Shown one piece after another: positions 26,164 to 34,163 of a DNA stretch of 64,000 nucleotides (within the stretch, counting starts at the first letter, position 1; the number at the start of each line of letters is the position of its first letter). Source of the DNA: Tharpella sp964457755 (GTDB lineage: Bacteria > Desulfobacterota > Anaeroferrophillalia > Anaeroferrophillales > Tharpellaceae); contig CAYWGC010000005.1 of the NCBI GenBank assembly GCA_964457755.1, forward strand, positions 44,693 through 108,692, given 5' to 3'. The notes beneath the pieces are model-generated. The model was not told the origin of the DNA. It worked only from the letters and a program-made list of their open reading frames with translations, and made no database searches. A program made the position numbers and the translations under genes.

Positions 26164-26331
26164 ATGTACGTAATTACTGATGAATGTGTAGCTTGTGGTA
26201 CCTGTGCTGAAGAGTGTCCGGAAGATGCTATCTCCGAAGCTGGTGATGTCTATGTCATCGACCAGGATAAATGTGTTGAGTGCGGCGCTTGTGTAGAAGT
26301 ATGCCCGACCGATGCTATTGAAGAGAAGTAG
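26164..26331 (+). CDS. 2[4Fe-4S] ferredoxin, bacterial type
   Basis: 55 residues from the ATG at 26164 with GGAGGAAAG directly upstream; the longer frame from 26137 would run through the preceding hairpin. Two CxxCxxCxxxCP clusters are present: CVACGTCAEECP and CVECGACVEVCP. It is a small, acidic clostridial-type electron carrier (low potential expected) for anaerobic metabolism. A very long terminator follows. Confidence 0.95.
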   Translation: MYVITDECVACGTCAEECPEDAISEAGDVYVIDQDKCVECGACVEVCPTDAIEEK

Positions 26332-26368
26332 GCAGTTTATGGATTTGTAGAGTTTTACAGATTCGTTT

Positions 26369-26427
26369 GATGATTTACACAAAGAAAGGGCTGCCAATTT
26401 GGCGGCCCTTTCTTTGTGTAAATCATC
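26369..26427. terminator. 27-bp stem terminator after the ferredoxin gene
   Basis: Arms 26369-26395 and 26401-26427 pair over 27 bp with one G-U type mismatch and a 5-base loop AATTT. The core AAGAAAGGGC / GCCCTTTCTT is an unusually long rho-independent terminator that works in both directions. Confidence 0.85.
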
Positions 26428-26534
26428 AATTGTAAATCAATCTGAATAACATTTAAGTTGACTTTTCCTCGTTCTAATCGTAAACATTGTCACCGTCGTA
26501 AAGTCCTAAAGATAAACTTATATAGGGTAATAAG

Positions 26535-26867
26535 ATGTTTGGTATTGGTCTCACAGAAGTAATTGTTATTCTCGTAGTTGCCCTTCTAGTTGTCGGCCCC
26601 AAGAAGTTGCCGGAGTTAGCTAAGACTCTGGGCCGCGGAATGGCTGAATTCAGGCGTACAGCTGATGATTTCAAAGCGAGTGTCTACCAGGATGAGGAAA
26701 CTACTAAAAATGACCGGCAAAAGAGTGAAGAACAGCGAAAAATAAGCAAGATTCAGCATCCGGAAGATCCCCCAGATCCAGAAGGTAGGCCTGTGGAAAA
26801 ACTAGAATCTGAAAATAATCTTGCCGATAACAGTAGCAAGAGTGAGAATATAGAAGCTGGATCATGA
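26535..26867 (+). CDS. Sec-independent translocase subunit TatA/TatB
   Basis: 110 residues. A very short N-out start, one membrane helix (about 5-21, GLTEVIVILVVALLVVG), then the hallmark GPKKLPELAKTLGRG hinge and amphipathic helix, and a charged disordered tail. The sequence is intermediate between TatA and TatB; the Glu at position 8 and its coupling with tatC leave both open. It overlaps tatC by 4 bp (ATGA). Confidence 0.9.
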   Translation: MFGIGLTEVIVILVVALLVVGPKKLPELAKTLGRGMAEFRRTADDFKASVYQDEETTKNDRQKSEEQRKISKIQHPEDPPDPEGRPVEKLESENNLADNSSKSENIEAGS

Positions 26868-27664
26868 GTTTGAGTGAAACTGAAAACCCCGAAAAGCAAG
26901 ATCAGGGGGAACCAAGCAATAGTAAAGAAGATCGTGAGATGCATCTCACTGATCACCTTGAGGAACTTCGTAAACGCCTGATCTTTGCTTTTATTGCAAT
27001 TGCCCTGTTTACGGTTGTCGCCTATTATTTTTCAGAAGATCTTTTCCGTTTGCTCATGGCGCCATTGCTTGAGGTTATGCCGGCTCAAAGTGGATTGATC
27101 TTTACAAGCTTGACCGAAACTTTTTTTACCTATCTTAAGATTTCACTTTTGGCTGGTTTTTTTGCGGCTTTCCCGGTTGTTATCTATCAGATTTGGAGAT
27201 TCTCAGCCCCGGGTCTCTATGCCAACGAAAAGCGTTATGTTTTTCCCTTTGTTTTTTTTGCCACTCTATTCTTTGTCGGTGGAGCCCTGTTCGGCTATTT
27301 TGTTGTCTTTCCATTTGGTTTTAAATTTTTTATGGGCTTTGCCACTGATTTCATTACACCAATGCCCACGGTTAAAGAGTATTTCTCTTTTTCAGTACGC
27401 TTATTATTCGCCTTCGGGGTTGTTTTCGAGCTTCCAGTCGTTACCGCTTTTTTGGCCCTTTTTGGCTTGATTAAAGCCCAAACTTTATCGGAAAAACGTA
27501 AATTTGCTGTTTTGGGAGCATTTGTCGTGGCCGCTATTTTAACCCCCCCTGATATCATCAGCCAACTGATGATGGCCGGACCCATTATCGTACTTTACGA
27601 GATGAGCATTATTGTCGCACGTATTTGTGGCCGTAAGCGGGCTGAGAAGGTCGAAGAAGGGTAA
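26864..27664 (+). CDS. tatC: Twin-arginine translocase subunit TatC
   Basis: 266 residues with six predicted membrane helices. The conserved cytoplasmic N terminus is LTDHLEELRKRLIFAF, and the periplasmic loop with FFTYLKISLLAGFFAAFPVV and YQIWRFSAPGLYANEKR is typical. The last helices include ILTPPDIISQLMMAGP. It recognises the twin-Arg signal and recruits TatA. Start ATG overlaps the tatA/B stop. Confidence 0.97.
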   Translation: MSLSETENPEKQDQGEPSNSKEDREMHLTDHLEELRKRLIFAFIAIALFTVVAYYFSEDLFRLLMAPLLEVMPAQSGLIFTSLTETFFTYLKISLLAGFFAAFPVVIYQIWRFSAPGLYANEKRYVFPFVFFATLFFVGGALFGYFVVFPFGFKFFMGFATDFITPMPTVKEYFSFSVRLLFAFGVVFELPVVTAFLALFGLIKAQTLSEKRKFAVLGAFVVAAILTPPDIISQLMMAGPIIVLYEMSIIVARICGRKRAEKVEEG

Positions 27665-27674
27665 TGCTTTATAA

Positions 27675-28271
27675 ATGAATATTCTCCCTCTTTATGACGG
27701 CCTCCCTAAAACCCGTCAACTACAACAGGTGATTGCGGACTTAGACAATGGTGAACTGGCGATAATCCCAACTGATACCAACTATGCTGCGGTCTGTTCT
27801 TTAAGCAGTAAAAAAGGGATAAATAAGCTTTACGGTTTACAAACCGGCCGCCATGAAAAAAAAATTACACTTTTTTGCGCTGATTTAAAAGACATAAGTC
27901 TCTACGCCAATGTCACTAATCCGGCATACCGGATGATGAAAAACTTGCTTCCCGGCCCTTATACTTTTATTCTTTCAGCCTCCCGCCTGGTTCCTAAAAT
28001 GGTTTTAACTAAACGTCGCACGGTTGGTGTAAGGGTTCCGAATCACCCTGCCTGTTTAACCCTTGCTGCCGATCTCGGCACTGCCTTACTGGCTGTCAGT
28101 GTCAAAGAATTTTCAAACCAGGGGGACTCTTTATGCTCTTTGGAGGATTCCTTTAAAAATGAAGTCAGCTATCTCTTTGATGACGGAAATGTCGATTCTG
28201 AATCATCGACTATGATTGATATGACTGGCAGTGAATATGAAGTTATACGTCAGGGCAAAGGGAAAATCTGA
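27675..28271 (+). CDS. Sua5/YciO/YrdC-family protein
   Basis: 198 residues, 10 bp after tatC. The YrdC fold is seen in AIIPTDTNYAAVCSLS, NKLYGLQTGRHEKKITLF, LLPGPYTFILSAS, RRTVGVRVPNHPACLTL and a final MIDMTGSEYEVIRQGKG. Known members make threonylcarbamoyl-AMP for tRNA t6A; the basic-residue pattern here is closer to the YciO branch, whose role is less clear. It lacks the C-terminal Sua5 domain. Confidence 0.85.
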   Translation: MNILPLYDGLPKTRQLQQVIADLDNGELAIIPTDTNYAAVCSLSSKKGINKLYGLQTGRHEKKITLFCADLKDISLYANVTNPAYRMMKNLLPGPYTFILSASRLVPKMVLTKRRTVGVRVPNHPACLTLAADLGTALLAVSVKEFSNQGDSLCSLEDSFKNEVSYLFDDGNVDSESSTMIDMTGSEYEVIRQGKGKI

Positions 28272-28357
28272 AAAAAAACGTGAAAAGGTTGACTGAATAC
28301 AAGATGATTTGCTAAGAGGGTAGGGTCTCTTCAAAATTTACCAAGGATATATCAATT

Positions 28358-29410
28358 ATGAGTAAAATTATTAAAGCATTGGTGGTTCTGGTTATCATTT
28401 TAGGCGGTGCCGGCTTGATTGCGGCAAGTTACTATTTTGCCCCTGTAATTAATGCCAATCAGCGTGGAGTTGTAATGACTGGCGATGCTGATCAAGGGTC
28501 TAATCTAACAATTCTGGGGCCGGGAAAACATTATTGGTTTATTTCCGGGTATAATCCGATTACGACGACTTTGGCCCGTATTGAAATTAGTGAAAAAGAG
28601 CTGTCGCTGCCTGATGCTTCTGGAGAGGATTCTGGTATGCTGCTGACAACTAAAGACGGTGATACGATACGGACTGAATTTACGGTCTGGTATAGAGTTA
28701 TTCCGGCTCAGGCAGGCTTGCGTTTGGCTGCCTTAAGTGACAGTGATGTCGAGAAAATGGTAACTGAAATTACGACAACCACAATTATAGCAAAAACTGC
28801 CTATTATGACGCTGGAAGTTTTTTTGATGGTAAAGTGCAGTCTGAGTTTGTTGAGTCAATAAAAAAGGAAGTAAACCAGGATCTGGCGAGTCGGGGACTG
28901 GAGTTATCTGTTTTTAAATGTAACAAGTTACATTTTTCTACAGATCTTCTCAAAAAAGTAAAAGAGATCAAAAAAGCTGAGGCAGCTATTGAGGTAAATA
29001 AGGTTAGAGTGAAAGCTGCAGCAGTTGCGGCCCAAGAGACTGAAGAGGCGGCTAAAGGCAGGAAGCTGGCGGCCCTGCAAGATGCCCAGGCTCGCAGAGA
29101 GAGTGTGATCATGGCCTCAGAAGCCCAGATCATAGCAGCGAAAAATTGGGTGACGGCAGAAACCATCAAAGCAGAAGTTATGTTGGTACGCAGTAAGGCT
29201 AAAGCTGAAGCGATGCAGATCGAGGCGACTGCTAAAGTTTTTTCGGGACCGGAAGGGGAACGTTTTTTACGTTATAGAATTGCGGACTCGGTCGCTGAGG
29301 CCTGGTTACAAAGGAGTAATGGTACAGCCGGTGACGTGGGACTGGACAGCATTGCTGCAGGGATAACTTCTCTTTCAAAACCACAAAGTCAAGATTCTGC
29401 AACAAAATAA
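28358..29410 (+). CDS. SPFH/Band 7 membrane protein (prohibitin-like)
   Basis: 350 residues. One N-terminal membrane span (about 5-28), then the SPFH domain (APVINANQRGVVMTG, TTKDGDTIRTEFTVWYRV), and a long Ala/Glu/Lys-rich helix (about 205-300, for example KKAEAAIEVNKVRVKAAAV). A third SPFH protein in the window, distinct from HflK and HflC and unpaired. Likely forms large membrane-bound rings or microdomains; partner unknown. A strong bidirectional terminator follows. Confidence 0.85.
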   Translation: MSKIIKALVVLVIILGGAGLIAASYYFAPVINANQRGVVMTGDADQGSNLTILGPGKHYWFISGYNPITTTLARIEISEKELSLPDASGEDSGMLLTTKDGDTIRTEFTVWYRVIPAQAGLRLAALSDSDVEKMVTEITTTTIIAKTAYYDAGSFFDGKVQSEFVESIKKEVNQDLASRGLELSVFKCNKLHFSTDLLKKVKEIKKAEAAIEVNKVRVKAAAVAAQETEEAAKGRKLAALQDAQARRESVIMASEAQIIAAKNWVTAETIKAEVMLVRSKAKAEAMQIEATAKVFSGPEGERFLRYRIADSVAEAWLQRSNGTAGDVGLDSIAAGITSLSKPQSQDSATK

Positions 29411-29430
29411 AGATAGTACATTATCTAAAA

Positions 29431-29476
29431 ATTAAAAAAGGGCGGCAGATTTGTAAATCTGCCGCCCTTTTTTAAT
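29431..29476. terminator. Bidirectional rho-independent terminator
   Basis: AAAAAAGGGCGGCAGATTT pairs exactly with AAATCTGCCGCCCTTTTTT around a GT loop, extended by ATT/AAT. It separates the convergent SPFH and zinc-ribbon genes. Confidence 0.95.
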
Positions 29477-29480
29477 TGAA

Positions 29481-30233
29481 CTATTTATCTGTTTGTATAT
29501 CTGCCAAAATCTGATCCAGACTCTCTTCGTTATCCATGTCAAGTTCCAATTCGATTAAATCATTATCGGTATTGGCGGACGGCTCTTTAATGCCACTGTC
29601 AATATCGTTTGCCGTAAATTCAAAGGGAACGTCGTCATTAATAAGTTCACCTAAGTCGGCTTGCTCATTACTTTCATCTTCAAATAAAGAGAATTTATCC
29701 TTTTTATTATCTTCGCCTGATAGTGCGGATGGGGTATCAGGATCATCAGCGTTGAAAGAGGGAGTCAATTCCAGTCCAACAACCTCATTGGAGGTCGTGT
29801 CCAGCTCAATCTTAGGCAATTCTTCAGAAAGTAATTGCTCTTTTGGACGGGCCTTTATGTTATTCATGCTGCCCAGACTTCCAAGTTCCCTGCTTATACC
29901 TTTAGAGGGGGCTGTAGGCAAAGGTTCACCTGAAGTACTCAAATCTGAAGGTTCAATATCTATCGATTGGTTTGCTGGCGGGGTAGGTGTCGGTGGCAAT
30001 AAGTCAGGGTCAGGAAAAGACGATCTCGACTCTTTAGGTGTTGGCTTACTGTCATCAACAAGATCTCCAGAAACCTTATCTTTCATATCGGTAAAGAGGG
30101 TCGGTTCTAGCATTTTCAGATTCAGAGATTGACGACAGTCATCAAGGATTTCGCCACATTTTTTACACTCTCTCAGGTAGTCAAAACTAGTATAGCCGCA
30201 CTTAGGACACTTCACAAAAACCTCCTGACTCAA
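29481..30233 (-). CDS. Acidic disordered protein with N-terminal zinc ribbon
   Basis: 250 residues. Residues 9-26 form a zinc ribbon (C9-x2-C12, C23-x2-C26, in CPKCGYTSFDYLRECKKCG). The remaining ~220 residues are low-complexity, rich in Asp, Glu, Ser and Pro, with no membrane segment and repeated short acidic pieces such as LIELELDMDNEESLDQIL at the end. I do not recognise a family. Similar layouts occur in Desulfobacterota hypothetical proteins and could bind nucleic acid or ribosome through the ribbon, but that is a guess. Confidence 0.75.
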   Translation of the reverse strand: MSQEVFVKCPKCGYTSFDYLRECKKCGEILDDCRQSLNLKMLEPTLFTDMKDKVSGDLVDDSKPTPKESRSSFPDPDLLPPTPTPPANQSIDIEPSDLSTSGEPLPTAPSKGISRELGSLGSMNNIKARPKEQLLSEELPKIELDTTSNEVVGLELTPSFNADDPDTPSALSGEDNKKDKFSLFEDESNEQADLGELINDDVPFEFTANDIDSGIKEPSANTDNDLIELELDMDNEESLDQILADIQTDK

Positions 30234-30348
30234 TCGTAAAAAAACAATCTGAATTTATTAATGCTCACAATTGTACAAGCTTAAATTACAAACGAACAGT
30301 AATCTTGTTAAGGATACCTCGAAAAAATTCTAATTTTTCAAGACACCC

Positions 30349-31083
30349 TTAACTTTTTACAAATTGCACTAAAGTAAGAGCTGAAACGACAGCAGTCTCA
30401 AGACGCATGATCCGCTTCCCCAAACTGCTCACTATATAACCTTGCGACCGCAGAAATACTATTTCGTCTTCGCTTAAACCTCCCTCAGGCCCCAAAAGTA
30501 ATCGAGTTGCGGCATTTTTATTTAAAGTCCGCACCGTTTCTGAAAATGGTTCAGGTGTTTGAGGGTGAAAAACTATTTTATCAATAGGAGAAGTTCTATC
30601 TCCACTCTTTTCCAAATCAAGCAGAGCTGTGGGTTTGTCAATTAGAGGAAGAAAGGGATTGCCGGATTGTTTGAGGCTGGCAACCGCGACTCGATGCCAG
30701 TGTAGACACCGCGTTGTACTTTTCTCTTTTGAGTCGATCCGTACGACAGTTCTTGAGGTTACTAGCGGAGTTATCCGAGTAACGCCAAGTTCAACTGATT
30801 TTTGGATAATAGTATCAATCTTAGAACTTTTGGGTAACGCTACCACGAGTTGCAGGGGCAAAGGCTTTTGACAAATATCGCATTCTGTAATCTCAACCTG
30901 CAATCTCTTTTTCAGGTTGTCAACTGCTTGAATCCTTCCTTTATAAGTTTTCCCCTGACCATCAATAAAATCGAGATAATCACCCGGACGGCGTCTCAAT
31001 ACCTTTATCTGATGTCTGAATTCATCTTCTTCAAAAAAGGCCTTATCTCGATCTATGGTTTCTGTATAAGCAAAATTTGACAT
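30349..31083 (-). CDS. rsmE: 16S rRNA (uracil-1498-N3)-methyltransferase
   Basis: 244 residues. A PUA-like N-terminal domain (DEFRHQIKVLRRRPGDYLDF) precedes the SPOUT knot with QLVVALPKSSKIDTIIQKS, ELGVTRITPLVTSRTVVR, LLLGPEGGLSEDEI and SLGKRIMRLETAVVSAL. It methylates U1498 of 16S rRNA. Part of the minus-strand RNA-modification group with rimO. Confidence 0.95.
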   Translation of the reverse strand: MSNFAYTETIDRDKAFFEEDEFRHQIKVLRRRPGDYLDFIDGQGKTYKGRIQAVDNLKKRLQVEITECDICQKPLPLQLVVALPKSSKIDTIIQKSVELGVTRITPLVTSRTVVRIDSKEKSTTRCLHWHRVAVASLKQSGNPFLPLIDKPTALLDLEKSGDRTSPIDKIVFHPQTPEPFSETVRTLNKNAATRLLLGPEGGLSEDEIVFLRSQGYIVSSLGKRIMRLETAVVSALTLVQFVKS

Positions 31084-31155
31084 TTTTATAAAATGTTATA
31101 AATAAAAGCAAAAGCTATTTTCATGCCATAGTAATATTTCAGAGAGTCACCATAG

Positions 31156-32490
31156 CTATTTGATACGGGCAAAAAGGTCAAACTCGTGGGCGTCGTAAAT
31201 CTCGACATCGACAATAGTGCCGGGGCTGGCATCACCTTCTGTAAGGTAAGTTACACCATCAATTTCGGGCGCCTGGAAAGCAGTTCTCCCTTGGAGAAGA
31301 AGATCACTCTCCTGGCTCAGGCCCTCAATCAACACCTTTCTGGTTTTGCCGATCTCAGCCTGTAAACGTTTTTCAGTTATGCCCTGCTGGACTTCAAGTA
31401 TAGCCTGTAATCTTTCATTTTTCAAGGTATCAGAGATCTGTTGTTGAAATTGGGCAGCCCGACTTCCGTCTTCCGGCCAGTAGGAGAAGGCTCCAAGATA
31501 GTCAAAGAAACCTTCGTTGACAAAATCAAGTAATTTTCTGAAATCGTCATCACTCTCACCGGGAAAGCCGACAATTACGGTACTACGTAGGGAAAGATCC
31601 GGGATCCTGTTTTTCATAGTTTCCAAGGTATAACGTATATCTTTAGCTTTGTCATGGCGACCCATTTTTGCTAGAATTGGGTCACTGAAGTGTTGAATCG
31701 GAATATCCATATAGCTGCAAATCAAACTCTCGTGTGCTATTAAATCAATAAGTTCAGAGGTTATGCGGTGAGGGTAGGCGTAGAGTAATCGCAACCTGCC
31801 AATTTCCGGCAGTCTGGTTAAAGCCTTCAGTAAGTCTGTCAGTTGGGGTTTACTCTCCAGGTCGCTGCCGTAGGCTGTGATATCTTGAGCCACAAGGTTG
31901 ATCTCTTTAACCCCGCGGCTCAGCATTTGTCGGGCCTGGGTCAAAAGAGCTGCAAGAGGCACACTCTGTTGCGGCCCTTTAATCGTGGGGATCATACAGT
32001 ACGAGCAACAGTTATTACAGCCTTCGGAAATTTTGAGATAACTGTAGGCCACAGGTGAAGTGATATGCTGTGGAACTGAGTGGAGAGCGCTGTAATCGGG
32101 TGAGCTGATTACACTGATAGCTGGTTTAAGGTCAGGCTCTTTTGAAAATTTCTTTATAGCTTCAGGTATTTTATGAAAATCAGAAGTTCCGAAAAGAAGG
32201 TCAATTTCAGGGATTTCTTGAGTAAGTAACAACCCATAGCGTTGCGGCAGGCAACCACAGACCACCAGAAGACGGCAAGCGCCGTCTTCTTTGAGGGTGG
32301 CCATATTTAAGATTGTGTTAACTGCTTCTTCAACCGCTGGCTGAATAAAGGCACAAGTGTTGACAATTATGACTTCAGCTTCATCGGGTTCTGGAAGGAG
32401 CTCAAAGCCTGATTCAAGCAGGAGGTAGATGAGTTTTTCGGCATCTACCTCATTTTTTGGGCAGCCCAGATTAATGACAGCTGTTTTCAA
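31156..32490 (-). CDS. rimO: Ribosomal protein S12 methylthiotransferase
   Basis: 444 residues if translation begins at the TTG at 32490, giving the family-like start (M)KTAVINLGCPKNEVDAE one base after the ilvE stop; longer frames up to 32544 would overlap ilvE. The N-terminal MTTase domain has cysteines for one [4Fe-4S] cluster, including LGCPKN. The radical SAM triad is CNNCCSYC, with SEG just before and MIPTIKGPQQS after, and a C-terminal TRAM domain ends the protein. It adds a methylthio group to the S12 aspartate and is anaerobiosis-compatible. The start codon is uncertain. Confidence 0.93.
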   Translation of the reverse strand: MKTAVINLGCPKNEVDAEKLIYLLLESGFELLPEPDEAEVIIVNTCAFIQPAVEEAVNTILNMATLKEDGACRLLVVCGCLPQRYGLLLTQEIPEIDLLFGTSDFHKIPEAIKKFSKEPDLKPAISVISSPDYSALHSVPQHITSPVAYSYLKISEGCNNCCSYCMIPTIKGPQQSVPLAALLTQARQMLSRGVKEINLVAQDITAYGSDLESKPQLTDLLKALTRLPEIGRLRLLYAYPHRITSELIDLIAHESLICSYMDIPIQHFSDPILAKMGRHDKAKDIRYTLETMKNRIPDLSLRSTVIVGFPGESDDDFRKLLDFVNEGFFDYLGAFSYWPEDGSRAAQFQQQISDTLKNERLQAILEVQQGITEKRLQAEIGKTRKVLIEGLSQESDLLLQGRTAFQAPEIDGVTYLTEGDASPGTIVDVEIYDAHEFDLFARIK

Positions 32491-32491
32491 C

Positions 32492-33565
32492 TTAAAGGAC
32501 TTTGACAGTATCAATCCAATTGTTGACATCTGCTTGAGTGCCATATTGAATGCCGGTTATTTCATCAAAGAGTCTTTGCGAAAGTTCTCCCACTTCGCCA
32601 TTATTGATGGTTGCGCTGTTTTCTTTGTAAGTAATTGAACCAACCGGTGAAATGACTGCGGCTGTCCCGGTTCCAAACATCTCCTGCAGGCGACCATTTT
32701 CGCTGGCCTGCATAACTTCGTCAATACTGATCTGTTTTTCAACTACTTTAATATTCCAGTTTTTAAGAATCTTGATAGTTGAATCACGAGTTATTCCGGG
32801 CAGGATACTGCCGTTTAAAGGCGGAGTAATAACCTCATCATCGATCTTCACCATAATATTCATCGTCCCGACCTCTTCGAGCCACTTCAACTCATAGGCG
32901 TCAAGCCAGAGGACTTGCGTGAACCCCTTTTTCTGGGCGTTGACCGCCGCGAGCAGGCTGGCAGCATAATTGCCGGGAGTTTTGATCTCACCGAGACCTC
33001 CCCGAACAGCCCGCACATACTGATCTTCAACCAGGATCTTGACCGGGTTAAAACCTTCAGAATAATAAGCTCCAACCGGCGAGAGGATAATCATCAGTTT
33101 GTAGGTGTGGGAGGGCCGAACCCCCAAAAACTGATCGGTTGCAAAAATAAATGGACGAATATAGAGAGCTGTACCGTGGGCCGATGGAACCCACTGGTTG
33201 TCAATCTCAAGTAATCTTTGCAAGCCTTCCAACAACTCTTCAACATCAATCTCAGGAATACAGACTCTTTTGGCCGAATTATTAAAACGTCGAAAATGGT
33301 CACGAGCCCGGAAAAGATTAATATTGCCATCTTCTGCCCGGAAAGCTTTCATGCCTTCAAAGATAGCCTGACCATAGTGGAGAGCCATCATTGAAGGGTC
33401 TATCCGAATCGGTCCGTAGGGTTCTATCCGAGTGCCATGCCAGCCTTTTTCCAGATTATAATCCATAACCAGCATATGATCGCTGAAATGAACTCCAAAA
33501 CCAAGCTTATCAGTAGTTGGAACACTTTTTAGCTCTTTACTTAAATTTATTGCTATATCTGCCAT
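32492..33565 (-). CDS. ilvE: Branched-chain amino acid aminotransferase
   Basis: 357 residues of fold-type IV PLP enzyme, the longer BCAT type. Substrate and cofactor residues are seen in LHYGQAIFEGMKAFR, RPFIFATDQFLGVRP, the PLP lysine K195 in GGLGEIKTPGNYAAS, EEVGTMNIMV and GSILPGITRDS. It performs the last step for Leu, Ile and Val. Together with cimA downstream on the other strand it points to isoleucine synthesis via citramalate. Upstream is cooT. Confidence 0.96.
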   Translation of the reverse strand: MADIAINLSKELKSVPTTDKLGFGVHFSDHMLVMDYNLEKGWHGTRIEPYGPIRIDPSMMALHYGQAIFEGMKAFRAEDGNINLFRARDHFRRFNNSAKRVCIPEIDVEELLEGLQRLLEIDNQWVPSAHGTALYIRPFIFATDQFLGVRPSHTYKLMIILSPVGAYYSEGFNPVKILVEDQYVRAVRGGLGEIKTPGNYAASLLAAVNAQKKGFTQVLWLDAYELKWLEEVGTMNIMVKIDDEVITPPLNGSILPGITRDSTIKILKNWNIKVVEKQISIDEVMQASENGRLQEMFGTGTAAVISPVGSITYKENSATINNGEVGELSQRLFDEITGIQYGTQADVNNWIDTVKVL

Positions 33566-33606
33566 TTTCTAATCCTATACGCTTTACTGATATTATAATA
33601 ATATTT

Positions 33607-33807
33607 TTACTCGACTAATTCGGTCATGACGATTCTATGCTTAAGCAAATCCATCTCCTTAATCTCTGCCTGAACCGTTAACCGATCACCAAAAAGCCCA
33701 ACCAGTTCAACCCCACCTTCATCAAGAGGGGTGATAAGCGAGACATCTTCCATAAGAAGTTTTTCGCCACCGGACTGGTCAACCAGGTAAGCATTTGATT
33801 GACACAT
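33607..33807 (-). CDS. CooT-family small (nickel-binding type) protein
   Basis: 66 residues from the ATG at 33807 with GGAG upstream; the longer frame to 33912 is rejected because it reads through an intergenic hairpin. The start MCQSNAYLV, with the metal-ligand Cys2, and the pattern LMEDVSLITPLDEGGVELVGLFGDR match the CooT family, small proteins tied to carbon-monoxide dehydrogenase nickel insertion in some bacteria. No cooS/cooC genes are in the window, so the role here is open. Confidence 0.85.
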   Translation of the reverse strand: MCQSNAYLVDQSGGEKLLMEDVSLITPLDEGGVELVGLFGDRLTVQAEIKEMDLLKHRIVMTELVE

Positions 33808-33847
33808 ATCAATTAAACTCCGTTTCAAAAATTTTAGTGCTTTACAA

Positions 33848-33879
33848 AACGATTTTTTGTTTAAAAACAAGAAATCGTT
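33848..33879. other. Hairpin in cooT-lysC divergent spacer
   Basis: AACGATTTTTTGTTT and AAACAAGAAATCGTT pair around AA with one mismatch. It lies in the leader of cooT; function unclear. The whole spacer (33808-34163, 356 bp) also contains the lysC promoter and otherwise nothing recognisable. Confidence 0.45.
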
Positions 33880-34070
33880 CCGATAAGAGCACTTATTTGC
33901 GGGCCGAGTCACTTTTGAGTTGCGAGGCTTGTTCCCGCATTAGATGTTTATCAAATTGTTAATGGGTTATTGGTTTTCTTTATCACAAGGGGTTGTCATT
34001 GTGCAAGCTCTCAAGCGCAACAAATGATAATAATTTACTTGTGGGCAGCTTACTTTTTAAGGTTTTGAAG

Positions 34071-34099
34071 TTGACAGTCCCTTAATAATCAAATAGAAC
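34071..34099 (+). promoter_or_regulatory. Sigma-70-type promoter of lysC
   Basis: A perfect TTGACA (34071-34076), a 17-bp spacer and TAGAAC (34094-34099, 4 of 6) sit 65 bp before the lysC start. This is the best -35/-10 pair in the spacer. No lysine riboswitch-like structure could be recognised by eye. Confidence 0.5.
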
Positions 34100-34163
34100 G
34101 TTGCCAACACGATTTCTTTACAATATCATCAATGAACTTAAAATGGGAGCACGATTTTAAAAG

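Noticed and set aside
29536..30132. 198-codon plus-strand frame, Ser-rich
   Set aside because: Antisense of the acidic zinc-ribbon protein; Ser bias comes from complementing Asp/Glu codons.
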